Assembly: GCA_964370985.1 (NCBI GenBank)
Contig: CAYJLE010000007.1
Coordinates: 33,413 to 97,412, forward strand
DNA: 64,000 nt
DNA from: JAHDVS01 sp964370985
GTDB taxonomy: Bacteria > Actinomycetota > Thermoleophilia > Gaiellales > Gaiellaceae
Reading direction: 5' to 3'
Part shown: positions 1-8,091 of the stretch, in pieces
Layout of the letters: the number at the start of each line of letters is the position of its first letter
Position numbering within the stretch: position 1 is the first letter of the stretch
Translations under genes and position numbers: made by a program
Notes under the pieces: model-generated
Database searches by the model: none
What the model saw: the letters and a program-made list of their open reading frames with translations, nothing else
What the model was told of the DNA's origin: nothing

Positions 1-620
1 CCGTGGATCGTCAGCGGCCGGTTCGACAGCGCCTGGGTGATGAAGCGCGGGATCACCTTCTCGGGATGCTGGTAGGGCCCGTAGTTGTTGAACGGGCGGA
101 GGATCACGATCGGCAGCTCGTAGGTGATCGCATACGCGTAGGCGAGGCGGTCGCCGCCCGTCTTGGTCGCCGCGTAGGGACTGCGCGGGTTGAGCGGGTG
201 CTCCTCGTCCATCGGGTCGTGCTCGGAGCTGCCGTACACCTCGCTCGAGGAGATCAGGACGAACCGCTCGACGGGACTCTCGCGGATCGCGTCGAGCAGG
301 ATCTGCGTGCCCTCCACGTTCGTCGTCACGAACTCGGACGCACCCTCGAGGATCGACTTCTCGACGTGCGACTCGGCCGCCGCGTTGACGATCACGTCGA
401 CGTCGGCGACCACGTCGCGGACGACCTCGGAGTCGCGGATGTCGCCGTGGACGAAGGAGAGCCGCTCGTGCCCGAGCACATCGGCGAGGTTGTCGGTGTT
501 GCCGGCGTAGGTGAGCGCGTCGAGGGAGACCACCTCGTACGGCGTGCGGGCGAGCAGGTGGCGGATCACGTTCGAAGGGATGAACCCGCAGCCGCCGGTG
601 ACGAGGATCCGCTTCCTCAT
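1..620 (-). CDS. NAD-dependent nucleotide-sugar epimerase/4,6-dehydratase, C-terminus cut by window edge
   Basis: Extended short-chain dehydrogenase of the dTDP-glucose/GDP-mannose 4,6-dehydratase group; about 206 N-terminal residues are present and the gene runs off the left edge. The Rossmann loop reads TGGCGFIPSN near residues 8-17, a substrate-side Ser/Ser-Glu-Val-Tyr stretch follows, and the catalytic Tyr-x-x-x-Lys is seen as SPYAATK. The third glycine of the usual GxxGxxG is replaced by proline, which is uncommon. The ATG at 620 overlaps the stop of the GT2 gene upstream by 4 bp (ATGA), so the two are co-translated. Likely role: making an activated sugar for the surface polysaccharide built by this locus. 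The exact substrate cannot be told from the partial sequence. Confidence 0.85.
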   Translation of the reverse strand, partial: MRKRILVTGGCGFIPSNVIRHLLARTPYEVVSLDALTYAGNTDNLADVLGHERLSFVHGDIRDSEVVRDVVADVDVIVNAAAESHVEKSILEGASEFVTTNVEGTQILLDAIRESPVERFVLISSSEVYGSSEHDPMDEEHPLNPRSPYAATKTGGDRLAYAYAITYELPIVILRPFNNYGPYQHPEKVIPRFITQALSNRPLTIH

Positions 621-1609
621 CGCCCGCCCGTGCCGGGGGCGCCGAGCTCTCGATCGACCGTGTACAGCGGCCGCCCCTCGACGTCGCGCTGAATGCGGTT
701 CAGGTACTCGCCGACGAGCGCCATGATGAAGCCCTGGAGCCCGAGCACGCCGAGCACGAGCCCGGCGAGGAAGAGCAGGCCGGGGAAATCGCCGCGGAGC
801 GCCCAGACGACCACCGCCCAGGTCGCGACGGCGACGGCCGCGAGCGTGCAGGCGGCGCCGACGGCGATCCCGGCGACCTGGATCGGCCGGGGCCAGAAGC
901 CGGCGAGGACGTGCAGCGCGAGCCGGGTCAGCCGCAGGGGGGAGTAGCGCGAGCGGTCGCGACGGGCGCGGTGCTCGAGGTCGACCTCGACGACGCTCGC
1001 ACCGGTCGAGAGGACGAGCGCCTTCGTGAACTTCTGCTTGCCGATCGCGCCGAGCACGGGCTCGACCGCATCGCGCCTGTAGGCGTTGAAGGCGCAACCG
1101 AAGTCGGTGATCCCCGCACCGGTGAAGCGCCTGAGCATGCCGTTGATGAGCAGCGACGGCACCGTCCGACCCCACGAGTCCTCGCGGCTGATCCTCCGCC
1201 CGCTCGCGACGTCGGCGCCGGCCTCGACCGCCTCGATGAGCTTCGGCAGGTCGGCCGGGGAGTTCTGGAGGTCGCCGTCCATGGTGACCACGATCTCGCC
1301 GCGCGCGCGGGCGATCCCCGCGTGCATGGCCGGATGCTGGCCGACGTTCCGCTTGAACCGGACCGCACGCAGGCGCGGCTCGTCGTGGTGGAGCCGCTCG
1401 ACGACCCTCCAGGTGCCGTCGTGCGATCCGTCGTCCACGACGATCACCTCGAAGGGGCGGTCGAGCTCCGCGAGAGCGCGCAGCGCGAGCCGAACGACCT
1501 CCTCGACGGTCCGCTCCTCGTTGAAGACGGGGATGACGACGGAGACGTAGGGTGTGTCCGGGCCGGCGGCGGCGCCGACGGGACGAGACACGAGCTCGAT
1601 CTGCGTCAT
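617..1609 (-). CDS. GT2 family polyprenyl-phosphate glycosyltransferase with two C-terminal membrane helices
   Basis: About 330 residues. The GT-A fold motifs are clear: VSVVIPVFNEE near residues 22-32, DDGS at 59-62 and the DXD-like DGDLQ at 111-115. Two hydrophobic helices at roughly 230-255 and 262-290 anchor the enzyme, as in the GtrB/ArnC/dolichol-phosphate-mannose-synthase group, which move a sugar from a nucleotide donor onto a polyprenyl phosphate. ATG 1609 is preferred because the homologous region begins just after it; a TTG at 1630 is in frame. A TAGCAT -10 box lies at 1634-1639. It forms a two-gene unit with the epimerase through an ATGA overlap. Sugar specificity is unknown. Confidence 0.88.
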   Translation of the reverse strand: MTQIELVSRPVGAAAGPDTPYVSVVIPVFNEERTVEEVVRLALRALAELDRPFEVIVVDDGSHDGTWRVVERLHHDEPRLRAVRFKRNVGQHPAMHAGIARARGEIVVTMDGDLQNSPADLPKLIEAVEAGADVASGRRISREDSWGRTVPSLLINGMLRRFTGAGITDFGCAFNAYRRDAVEPVLGAIGKQKFTKALVLSTGASVVEVDLEHRARRDRSRYSPLRLTRLALHVLAGFWPRPIQVAGIAVGAACTLAAVAVATWAVVVWALRGDFPGLLFLAGLVLGVLGLQGFIMALVGEYLNRIQRDVEGRPLYTVDRELGAPGTGGR

Positions 1610-1703
1610 GGTCGATTCACCGCTCGGCAAGCGATGCTACCAGCCGCCCCGCCGCTCACGGCGCGCTCGGCGACCGCCACCGAGCGCATGGCACGCGCCG
1701 CTC

Positions 1704-1709
1704 TACACT
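1704..1709 (+). promoter_or_regulatory. -10 box TACACT, leaderless promoter
   Basis: TACACT ends 6 nt before GTG 1716. The same TACACTGGCC string precedes the gene at 26487. No Shine-Dalgarno sequence is present between box and start. Confidence 0.6.
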
Positions 1710-1715
1710 GGCCGC

Positions 1716-2591
1716 GTGAGCCGCCCCAGGCCGCCCGGCCGCGATCCCACCGCCACCGCCAGCTGGCGTCTCGCGATGCGCTGGCGCGCAGCGACGCGCG
1801 CCAGTCGCGCTCTGCCCGACTTCCTCGTGCTCGGAGGCCAGCGGTGCGGCTCGACCTCGCTGTTCGCGATCGTCTGCGAGCACCCGCGGGTGCTCGCCCC
1901 GAGCCACAAGGAGCTGCACCACTTCGACCGGCCTCGCCACGGCGACCTGTCGTTCTACCGCCGTGCCTTCCCGTCGCGCGTGCACCTGCAGGCACGGGCG
2001 CGGCGGCTCTCGAGCCGGGTCCTCACGGGGGAGGCCACGACGTACTACCTGTTCCACCCGGCCGTGCCGCAGCGGGTCGCGCGGGCGCTGCCGGGCGTGC
2101 TCCTCGTCGCCATCCTGCGCGACCCGGTCGATCGCGCCTACTCCCACTACCAGCTCTCCGTCAGAGGCGGCCGCGAGACGCTGCCGTTCGAGGCGGCCCT
2201 GGACGCCGAGGCAGAGCGGCTCGCGGGCGAGGAGGAGCGGCTGGCCGCCGACCCCGCGTACGACAGCCCGGCCCACCGCCATCAGTCCTACGTCACGCGC
2301 GGCGTCTACCTGCCCCAGCTCGAGCGCTGGCACGCGTGCTTCCCGCCCGAGCGGCTGCTCGTCCTGCGCAGCGAAGACCTGTTCGAGCGCCCGGCCGAGA
2401 CGGTGGCGCAGGTGACCGCCTTCCTCGGGCTGGACACCCACCCGGGGCCGCTGCCCTCGCCGCGTAACCGCGTCACCTACGAGCACATGGAGCCCGCCAC
2501 CCGCGAGCGACTCCGGCGCGTGTTCGAGGAGCCGAACCGCAGGCTCGAGACGTACCTCGGCCGGGAGCTCGGCTGGCAGCGGCCCGGCTGA
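1716..2591 (+). CDS. PAPS-dependent sulfotransferase (heparan-sulfate/NDST-like)
   Basis: About 291 residues, a normal length for the family. The 5'-phosphosulfate loop is LGGQRCGSTSLF (about residues 39-50) and the 3'-phosphate-binding segment is LRDPVDRAYSHYQL (about 133-146), both needed to bind PAPS. GTG 1716 is chosen because it lies 6 nt after a TACACT -10 box and because upstream in-frame sequence looks non-coding. It should move sulfate onto a carbohydrate hydroxyl or amine. It is the most NDST-like of four sulfotransferases in this window, whose donor would come from sat and cysC at 16-18 kb. It ends convergently, 9 bp from the flippase gene. Confidence 0.9.
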   Translation: MSRPRPPGRDPTATASWRLAMRWRAATRASRALPDFLVLGGQRCGSTSLFAIVCEHPRVLAPSHKELHHFDRPRHGDLSFYRRAFPSRVHLQARARRLSSRVLTGEATTYYLFHPAVPQRVARALPGVLLVAILRDPVDRAYSHYQLSVRGGRETLPFEAALDAEAERLAGEEERLAADPAYDSPAHRHQSYVTRGVYLPQLERWHACFPPERLLVLRSEDLFERPAETVAQVTAFLGLDTHPGPLPSPRNRVTYEHMEPATRERLRRVFEEPNRRLETYLGRELGWQRPG

Positions 2592-2600
2592 CGAACGGGC

Positions 2601-4100
2601 TTACGGAGCGTCGAGCTCGTCGACGGGCGCCGAGGCGCGAAGCCGCCGGCGGCGCTTCCACAGAGCGCGCAGCTCACTCAGGTCGGCCCGGCGCAGAGCG
2701 CCGGTGGCGACCAGCCCGAGTGGGTAGGCGGCCACGAGCGCGAAGCGCAGCCCGATCCCGAGCGCGCCCCGCTCCGGCACGACCCAGACCGAGAGCGCGA
2801 GGAAGCCGAGCGTGACGGCGGCGACGCGCGCCACCCGCAGCCACTCGTAGGCGACCGGGTAGCTGCGCTGGGAGTTCACCCACTGGAGGCCGAACAGGAG
2901 CGCGTAGCCGATCACGGTCGTGATCCCGGCGCCGACGATCCCGTAGCGCGGGATGAACCAGAAGTTGAGCCCGACCGTGACCGCGCCCGCCGTCCCTGCA
3001 ACGAGCGGCGTGACGCGCGTGCGCTTCGAGATCGTGACCCCCACGTTCACGATCAGGTAGGCGCCGTAGAGGAGGATCCCGCCGGCGAGCAACGGCACGA
3101 CGAGCACCCCGTCGTGGGCGTCCTCGGGGAACGTGAGCAGGATGTAGGGGGCGGAGAGGAGCGTGACCGCCACGAGCCCCCAGCCCGCGACCATCGACCA
3201 GTACGTGAACACCTCCCGGTAGGTCTCCTTCGCGACCTCGTCGCCCTCCTCGCCCCTGACCGCGTGGGCGAACGGCGCCCACGCCGTCTGAAAGGCCCCG
3301 ACGACGACCATCAGCGCCGCTGCGACGCGCCCGGCGGCTGCGTACTGGCCGAGCTCGACCGAGCCCGCGAGGCGCTGGATCTGGATCCGGTCGGCGAGGT
3401 TGAGCGCCCAGATCGCGAGGTTCGCGGGCATCAGCGGCAGCGAGAAGCGCAAGAGCTCGCCGAGCAGCTGGCGGTCGAAGCGCCCGAAGCCGACGGTGCG
3501 GCGGCGCGCGACGACGAGCCCCGCGTACACGGCGGCGGTGGCAGCGAAGTTCCCGACGAGCAGGCCGACGGCGCCCTGGTCGAGCCAGACGACGAGGATC
3601 ACCGTCAGCACGGCCGTCAGGGCAACGTTCAGGACCATCACCTGCACCCAGCGACCCGCCCGCCGCTCGATCCGGTAGATCCGGGCGAGAACGTCGTAGT
3701 TCATCGTCACCCAGAGCCCGAGCAGGCCCGCCGCGACGACGCCGCGGCTGACGTCGAGCAGCGCCGCGATCCGGTCGAGCAGGAGCGCGCCCGCGACGAC
3801 GCCGGCGGTGGAGGTGACGAGCACGAATGCGAACACGGTGTGGATCACCGGCGACCAGTCGCCGTCGGGCGACTCGCCGAGGGTGAAGCGGGACATCGAA
3901 GCAACCATCCCGAGCCGCAGGACGATCGCGGCGACCGTGACGGCCGCGAGCACGAGCTCGGCGATGCCGAATGCCTCCGTCCCGGCAGCGGCCAGGTAGA
4001 CGGGCACCAGGAAGAAGCCGGCGAGGCGGGCGAGGATCCCGCCGGAGCCGTACGTCAGCGACTGGCCGATGAGCGCGCGGTGGCGCCCGCCGCGGCTCAT
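2601..4100 (-). CDS. Wzx-type oligosaccharide flippase (polysaccharide biosynthesis protein)
   Basis: About 499 residues with roughly a dozen or more hydrophobic helices spread over the whole length, opening with SLTYGSGGILARLAGFFLVP, typical of the MVF/MOP superfamily polysaccharide exporters. It would flip a lipid-linked glycan repeat across the inner membrane. ATG 4100 overlaps the stop of the upstream sulfotransferase by 4 bp (ATGA). In frame, the sequence upstream of this start is a shadow of that sulfotransferase. Together with the Wzy-like protein at 12.7-14.1 kb it suggests a Wzx/Wzy route. Substrate unknown. Confidence 0.9.
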   Translation of the reverse strand: MSRGGRHRALIGQSLTYGSGGILARLAGFFLVPVYLAAAGTEAFGIAELVLAAVTVAAIVLRLGMVASMSRFTLGESPDGDWSPVIHTVFAFVLVTSTAGVVAGALLLDRIAALLDVSRGVVAAGLLGLWVTMNYDVLARIYRIERRAGRWVQVMVLNVALTAVLTVILVVWLDQGAVGLLVGNFAATAAVYAGLVVARRRTVGFGRFDRQLLGELLRFSLPLMPANLAIWALNLADRIQIQRLAGSVELGQYAAAGRVAAALMVVVGAFQTAWAPFAHAVRGEEGDEVAKETYREVFTYWSMVAGWGLVAVTLLSAPYILLTFPEDAHDGVLVVPLLAGGILLYGAYLIVNVGVTISKRTRVTPLVAGTAGAVTVGLNFWFIPRYGIVGAGITTVIGYALLFGLQWVNSQRSYPVAYEWLRVARVAAVTLGFLALSVWVVPERGALGIGLRFALVAAYPLGLVATGALRRADLSELRALWKRRRRLRASAPVDELDAP

Positions 4101-4954
4101 CCGCCCGGAATGTCGAGGAGCCGGGCCACGAGCGGGTCGCGGGGCGCCGACACGGAGCGGCGCCGGAGCCCGTAGCCGAAGGCGTGCGCCACCCGCTCGT
4201 AGCGCGCCTCGACGAGAGCGAGGTAGGCGCGCTTGCCGGGGTTGCGCTTGCGCAGCTGCCAGCGCTCGAAGTAGCGGTCGTTGACGTCCGCGCGCGGCGT
4301 CCGGTCGGCGGCGAAGTTGTCGGGGTTGACGCCGACCGCGGCCTGCCGTCCCGGCGCGTGATCCTCGAGCCCGACGAGCCGGAAGACGCGCCCGAGCACG
4401 CCGTCCAGGTCGGCGACGAGGTCCTCGTAGCGGACGAGCGCGACCGTGCGGAGGTGCGGGGCGTCCGCGAGCAGGATCCGGTGGGCGCGAGCCCAGTGCG
4501 CGAGCAGCTCGTGCGGCCGCTGGGCGCTCCATTTCTGCGTCGCGCAGGCCACGGCGATCGGGTGGCGGACGACGAACACGAATGCTGCGTCGGGGACGAG
4601 CGCCTGGAGGAAGCGGGAGATGACGATGTTCGGCGGCGACTTCTCGAGCAGCACGCGCCGCCCGAGATCCCAGTGCGGCTTCCATTCGGCGAGCACGCGC
4701 GCCCGGCTCTCGCCGGAGACGAGCGGGGAGGCCTCGGTCAGGTGGGCCTCCGGCAGAAACGCGAAGCGCCCCGCCTGCCGACCCTTGCTCGGGACCGGGT
4801 AGACGCTCTGGAGGTGCTGGCCCTCGTCGGCCGGGACACCGGTGCCCTCGAAGCCGCTCACCTCGGGGTGCTCCGCGAGCAGTCGGGCGAGCATCGTCGT
4901 GCCGCTGCGGTGGACGCCCCCGATGAAGAGGTGCCGGTGGGCGCTCGAGCTCAA
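4097..4954 (-). CDS. Sulfotransferase family protein (copy 1 of tandem pair)
   Basis: About 285 residues. The PAPS 5'-phosphosulfate loop is GGVHRSGTTML (about residues 12-22) and the 3'-phosphate segment is VVRHPIAVACATQKWS. The start is TTG at 4954, sharing TTGA with the stop of the gene upstream. The protein is clearly paralogous to the next gene: both carry an EKSPPN motif, LVRYEDLVAD/LRYEDLVAD, GLEDHAPG and a C-terminal VN-x-DNF block. The pair sits in the minus-strand unit with the flippase, so both probably sulfate the polysaccharide or its lipid-linked precursor in the cytoplasm. Confidence 0.88.
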   Translation of the reverse strand: MSSSAHRHLFIGGVHRSGTTMLARLLAEHPEVSGFEGTGVPADEGQHLQSVYPVPSKGRQAGRFAFLPEAHLTEASPLVSGESRARVLAEWKPHWDLGRRVLLEKSPPNIVISRFLQALVPDAAFVFVVRHPIAVACATQKWSAQRPHELLAHWARAHRILLADAPHLRTVALVRYEDLVADLDGVLGRVFRLVGLEDHAPGRQAAVGVNPDNFAADRTPRADVNDRYFERWQLRKRNPGKRAYLALVEARYERVAHAFGYGLRRRSVSAPRDPLVARLLDIPGG

Positions 4955-5820
4955 GCCGCGCGCGCGGGCCGGTGGCCGGCGTCGGCCAGGCCGGGCAGCG
5001 GCAGGCTGGGGGCGGGGAGTGCCCCGGGGTCACGGAGGCTGTAGCCGAACGCGCGCACGCGCGCCTCGTAGCGGCGCTCGTAGAGCTCGTAGCGCAGGCG
5101 CCGGTGGACGGCGCCGCGGAGCTGGCGCCACTCGTCGAAGTACTTCTCGTTCACGCCGGTGCGAAGCGTCCGGTCGGCCTGGAAGTTGTCGGCGTTGACG
5201 CCCTCGGCCCGCTCGCGCCCGGGGGCGTGATCCTCGAGGCCGAGGAACGCGAACACGCGGCCGAGCTGGTAGTCGGGGTCGGCGACGAGGTCCTCGTAGC
5301 GCAGGGCGTGCAGCCGTCGGATCCTCGGCGCGTCCTCGACGAGCAGCTCGTGGGCCCGGAGCCAGTGCTCGATCAGAGACCACGGCTGGGTGTGGGGATC
5401 CCACTTGCGGGTCGCGAGCGCGTTCGGGATCGGGTGGCGGAACAGCACCACGAAGTACGAGTCCGGGAACAGCGCCTGGAGGAAGCGCGTGCGGATCACG
5501 TTCGGCGGGGACTTCTCGAGCAGATACGGGCACGTCGTGTCCCAGAAGCGCGACCATTCGGCGAACAGGGTGCGCCGGTTCTCGTCCGTGACGAGCGGCG
5601 AGCTCTCGGTGAGGCGGGCGGCCTCCCGGAACGCGAAGCGCCCCGCTTTGCTGTGGTAGATGTCGGACGGGTAGACGGACTGGTTGTGCTGCCCCTCGTT
5701 GGCTGGCCTCGGCGTGCCCGTGAGGGCGCTCACCTCGGGGTGCTCGCCGAGGTAGCGGTAGAGCATGGTCGTCCCGCTCCGCTGGAGCCCGCAGACAAAC
5801 ACGAAGCGATGGCCCTCCAA
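4951..5820 (-). CDS. Sulfotransferase family protein (copy 2 of tandem pair)
   Basis: About 289 residues. It shows VCGLQRSGTTML (residues 9-20), EKSPPNVI, FRHPIPNALATRKW and LRYEDLVADP, the hallmarks of PAPS-binding sulfotransferases. TTG 5820 is chosen because the family core begins within a few residues and a TACGAT -10 box lies 11 nt upstream; reading further upstream enters the oppositely oriented glycosyltransferase gene. It is a tandem duplicate of the downstream gene and is first in a three-gene unit (sulfotransferase, sulfotransferase, flippase) with 4-bp overlaps. Acceptor unknown. Confidence 0.88.
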   Translation of the reverse strand: MEGHRFVFVCGLQRSGTTMLYRYLGEHPEVSALTGTPRPANEGQHNQSVYPSDIYHSKAGRFAFREAARLTESSPLVTDENRRTLFAEWSRFWDTTCPYLLEKSPPNVIRTRFLQALFPDSYFVVLFRHPIPNALATRKWDPHTQPWSLIEHWLRAHELLVEDAPRIRRLHALRYEDLVADPDYQLGRVFAFLGLEDHAPGRERAEGVNADNFQADRTLRTGVNEKYFDEWRQLRGAVHRRLRYELYERRYEARVRAFGYSLRDPGALPAPSLPLPGLADAGHRPARAA

Positions 5821-5874
5821 GACGATCGAGAATCGTACCAGCGCCTCTCGGGGGCTCTGGTAGCATCGGCCCGC
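5821..5874. promoter_or_regulatory. Divergent leaderless promoter pair
   Basis: Only 54 bp separate two divergent starts. The minus-strand -10 is TACGAT at 5832-5837 (11 nt before TTG 5820). The plus-strand -10 is TAGCAT at 5861-5866 (8 nt before GTG 5875). The two -35 regions must overlap, which implies mutually exclusive or jointly controlled firing. Confidence 0.6.
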
Positions 5875-6987
5875 GTGGCAGGAGCGACGCTGTGCATACT
5901 TGCGGTCGCCGACTGCCAGTCGATCCACACGCTGCGCTGGGCGCGGCGTCTCGCCGACCGCGGGCACGAGCTCCATATCGTGTCGAATCGCGTCGCCGTC
6001 CGGCCGGTGGACGTGGCCGGGATGCGCGTCTACGACATCCGCCGGCTCGACGCGACGACCCGCGTGCCCGGCCTGCGACGCTACCGCTTCGGGCCCGCCG
6101 TCCGTGCCCTCGCCCGGCGGGTCGGGGCCGACGTCGTCCACGCGCACGGCACCACCCCCTACGCGTGGTGGGCGGCGCTCGCGGACGTGCACCCGCTCGT
6201 CGTCAGCCCCTGGGGTCGCGACGTGCTCCTGGACGCCAAGACCGAGCCCGGGCGCAGCCGCTCCCGGGCCGCGTTCGCGGCCGCCGACCTGATCATCGTC
6301 AACTCCGACGCGATCGCGCACGCGGCGATCGAAGCCGGCGCGAACGCCGAGCTGATCCGCCACGTGATCTGGCACACGAATCTCGACGGGTTCGAGCCCG
6401 ACCGAGCCGACAAGGCCGCGCTCAAGCGGCGATTCGGCTGGCCGGACGACGCGGTGGTGATCCTGTCCCTGCGCAACCTCCAGGAGCGGACGAACGTCGA
6501 TGTGCTCGTGCGCGCCTTCGACCGTGTGCGCCGCGAGGAGCCCCGCGCCCGGCTCCTGATCTCGGCCCGCGCGGGCACGCACCGCCCCGCGATCGAGCGG
6601 CTCGTCGAGGAGCTCCGGCTCGGCGATCTGGCCGCCTTCCACCGCGTCGACCCGGAGGGCCTGGCCGAGCTGGCCGCGTCCGGCGACATCGTCGTGACCC
6701 TCGCGACGACCGACTCGTCCCCGTCGTCGCTGCTCGAGGCGATGGCGAGCGGTCAGCCACTCGTCGGTGGCTACTGCCCGTCGATCGACGAGTGGATCGG
6801 GCAGGGCGAGGGCGCCGAGATGGTCGAGTGCCGCGACGAGGACGCGGTTACGGAGGCGCTGCTCCGGCTCGTCCGCGACCCCGAGCTACGCCGCTCCTAC
6901 GGTGAGCGCAACGCCCGGGTGACGCGGGAGCGGGTGTCCGAGACCGGCCCGGTGCTCGAGGCCCTCTACCGCGGCCTCGCTCGGTAG
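5875..6987 (+). CDS. GT4 family glycosyltransferase
   Basis: About 370 residues with the two-domain GT-B layout. The N-terminal half has LRWARRLADRGHELHIVS and VVHAHG near the cleft. The C-terminal half has LSLRNLQERTNVDVLVRAF and the donor-binding block TDSSPSSLLEAMASGQPLVGG, where the family's Glu-x7-Glu region lies. GTG 5875 sits 8 nt after TAGCAT and matches the start of the GT-B core (TLCILAVADCQSIHTLRWA). It probably adds a sugar to the lipid-linked glycan of this locus. The stop codon TAG is also the first half of the next gene's -10 box. Confidence 0.88.
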   Translation: MAGATLCILAVADCQSIHTLRWARRLADRGHELHIVSNRVAVRPVDVAGMRVYDIRRLDATTRVPGLRRYRFGPAVRALARRVGADVVHAHGTTPYAWWAALADVHPLVVSPWGRDVLLDAKTEPGRSRSRAAFAAADLIIVNSDAIAHAAIEAGANAELIRHVIWHTNLDGFEPDRADKAALKRRFGWPDDAVVILSLRNLQERTNVDVLVRAFDRVRREEPRARLLISARAGTHRPAIERLVEELRLGDLAAFHRVDPEGLAELAASGDIVVTLATTDSSPSSLLEAMASGQPLVGGYCPSIDEWIGQGEGAEMVECRDEDAVTEALLRLVRDPELRRSYGERNARVTRERVSETGPVLEALYRGLAR

Positions 6988-6990
6988 GCT
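6985..6990 (+). promoter_or_regulatory. -10 box TAGGCT overlapping the upstream stop codon
   Basis: TAGGCT begins with the TAG stop of the GT4 gene and ends 9 nt before ATG 7000. No ribosome-binding site lies between. Confidence 0.55.
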
Positions 6991-6999
6991 GGCGGCGCC

Positions 7000-8034
7000 A
7001 TGCGGCCCCTCTGCGTTCTGGTCACCGCGTCGGGCGCCCCCGGCACGGCCGCGCTCCTGCGGGCGCTGAGGGAGAACGGCGAGCGCCAGATCCGGCTCGT
7101 CGGCTGCGACATGGCCGAGCGCGCGATCGGGCGCCACCTCTGCGACGCGTTCCAGCGGGTACCGCCGGGCTCGAGCCCCCTGTTCGCGTCGGCCGTGCTC
7201 GAGCTCTCGCGCCGCGAGCGGGTCGACGCGGTGCTGCCCCAGTCCTCGCACGACCTCGCGGGCCTCGCGGCGGCCCGCCCCGACTTCGCGAGCGAGGGGA
7301 TCGCGGTGCTCGTCTCGAGCCCGCAGGCGGTCGCGACCGCGGACGACAAGGCCGCCTGCTACGAGCTGCTCGACGGGATCGGCGTCCGCGTGCCGCGATG
7401 GCGCCGCGTCCAGGGCGGGCGCGAGCTCACCCGCGCGGCGGCGGCGCTCGGGTACCCGGGCGAGCCCGTGTGCTTCAAGCCCGTGCGGAGCTCCGGCTCG
7501 CGCGGCTTCCGGGTGCTCGACGCGACGCTCGACCGGCTCGACCAGCTCCTCCACGAGCGCCCGGGCAGCCTCGCCATGCGGCTCGAGGAGGTCGTCGAGC
7601 TGCTCCCGGAGGTCGGCGGCGACGAGCTGCTCGTGATGGAGTACGTCGAGGGCGAGGAGCGGACGATCGACGGGATCGCGCTCGGCGGCAGGCTCCTGCT
7701 TGGCCATCCCAAGACGCGCGAGGCGATGCGCGCCGGACTCGCGATGTTCTTCCGAACCCTCCACGACGACGGCCTGATGGAGGTTGCACGACGGGCCGTG
7801 GCGGGCCTCGGGCTCGACCACTTCTTCAACGTCCAGCTCAAGGGCGACGCCGTGATCGAGGTCAACCCGCGCATCTCGACGATCGTCTACCAGGACGATC
7901 TGAACCTCCCCTACCTCGGGCTGAAGCACGCGCTCGGCGAGATCGACGCCGAGGAGCTCACCCTCCTCGCCCGCCGCGTGCGCCCGACGCGGCGCGCGCT
8001 TCGCTTCTTCGACCAGCTCGAATGGGACGAGTAG
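7000..8034 (+). CDS. ATP-grasp carboxylate-amine/thiol ligase-like protein
   Basis: About 344 residues of CarB/PylC-like ATP-grasp architecture. There is an N-terminal Rossmann-like preATP-grasp part (CVLVTASGAPGTAALLRAL), a nucleotide-clamping CFKPVRSSGSRGF, an LLVMEYVEGEERTIDG segment, and a metal-binding end FFNVQLKGDAVIEVNPRIST where Glu-x-Asn-x-Arg coordinates Mg-ATP. It should join a carboxylate to an amine or similar group. Its position inside a sulfated-glycan locus suggests an amino-acyl or peptide decoration of the polymer, but that is inference. It starts leaderless, and its stop codon lies inside a palindromic repeat. Confidence 0.8.
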   Translation: MRPLCVLVTASGAPGTAALLRALRENGERQIRLVGCDMAERAIGRHLCDAFQRVPPGSSPLFASAVLELSRRERVDAVLPQSSHDLAGLAAARPDFASEGIAVLVSSPQAVATADDKAACYELLDGIGVRVPRWRRVQGGRELTRAAAALGYPGEPVCFKPVRSSGSRGFRVLDATLDRLDQLLHERPGSLAMRLEEVVELLPEVGGDELLVMEYVEGEERTIDGIALGGRLLLGHPKTREAMRAGLAMFFRTLHDDGLMEVARRAVAGLGLDHFFNVQLKGDAVIEVNPRISTIVYQDDLNLPYLGLKHALGEIDAEELTLLARRVRPTRRALRFFDQLEWDE

Positions 8035-8057
8035 GGCGGGTCATGACCCGCCCCTAC
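8031..8057. repeat. Palindromic repeat GTAGGGGCGGGT family, copy 1
   Basis: Near-perfect inverted repeat: left arm GTAGGGCGGGTCA, right arm TGACCCGCCCCTAC, one G missing from the left arm. It includes the stop codon of the ATP-grasp gene. Related sequence occurs at 20676-20698 and at the right window edge. Confidence 0.7.
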
Positions 8058-8091
8058 GGCGACAGCGCCCTGAGGCCCGGCCGGCCCTTTA

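Noticed and set aside
911..2467. Long plus-strand open frame over the GT2 and sulfotransferase genes
   Set aside because: It is out of frame with the clear sulfotransferase motifs and antisense to the GT2 gene; no domain was recognised.
6389..6400. GGTTCGAGCCCG, resembling a tRNA T-arm
   Set aside because: It lies inside the coding sequence of the GT4 enzyme and no acceptor or anticodon stems can be formed around it.
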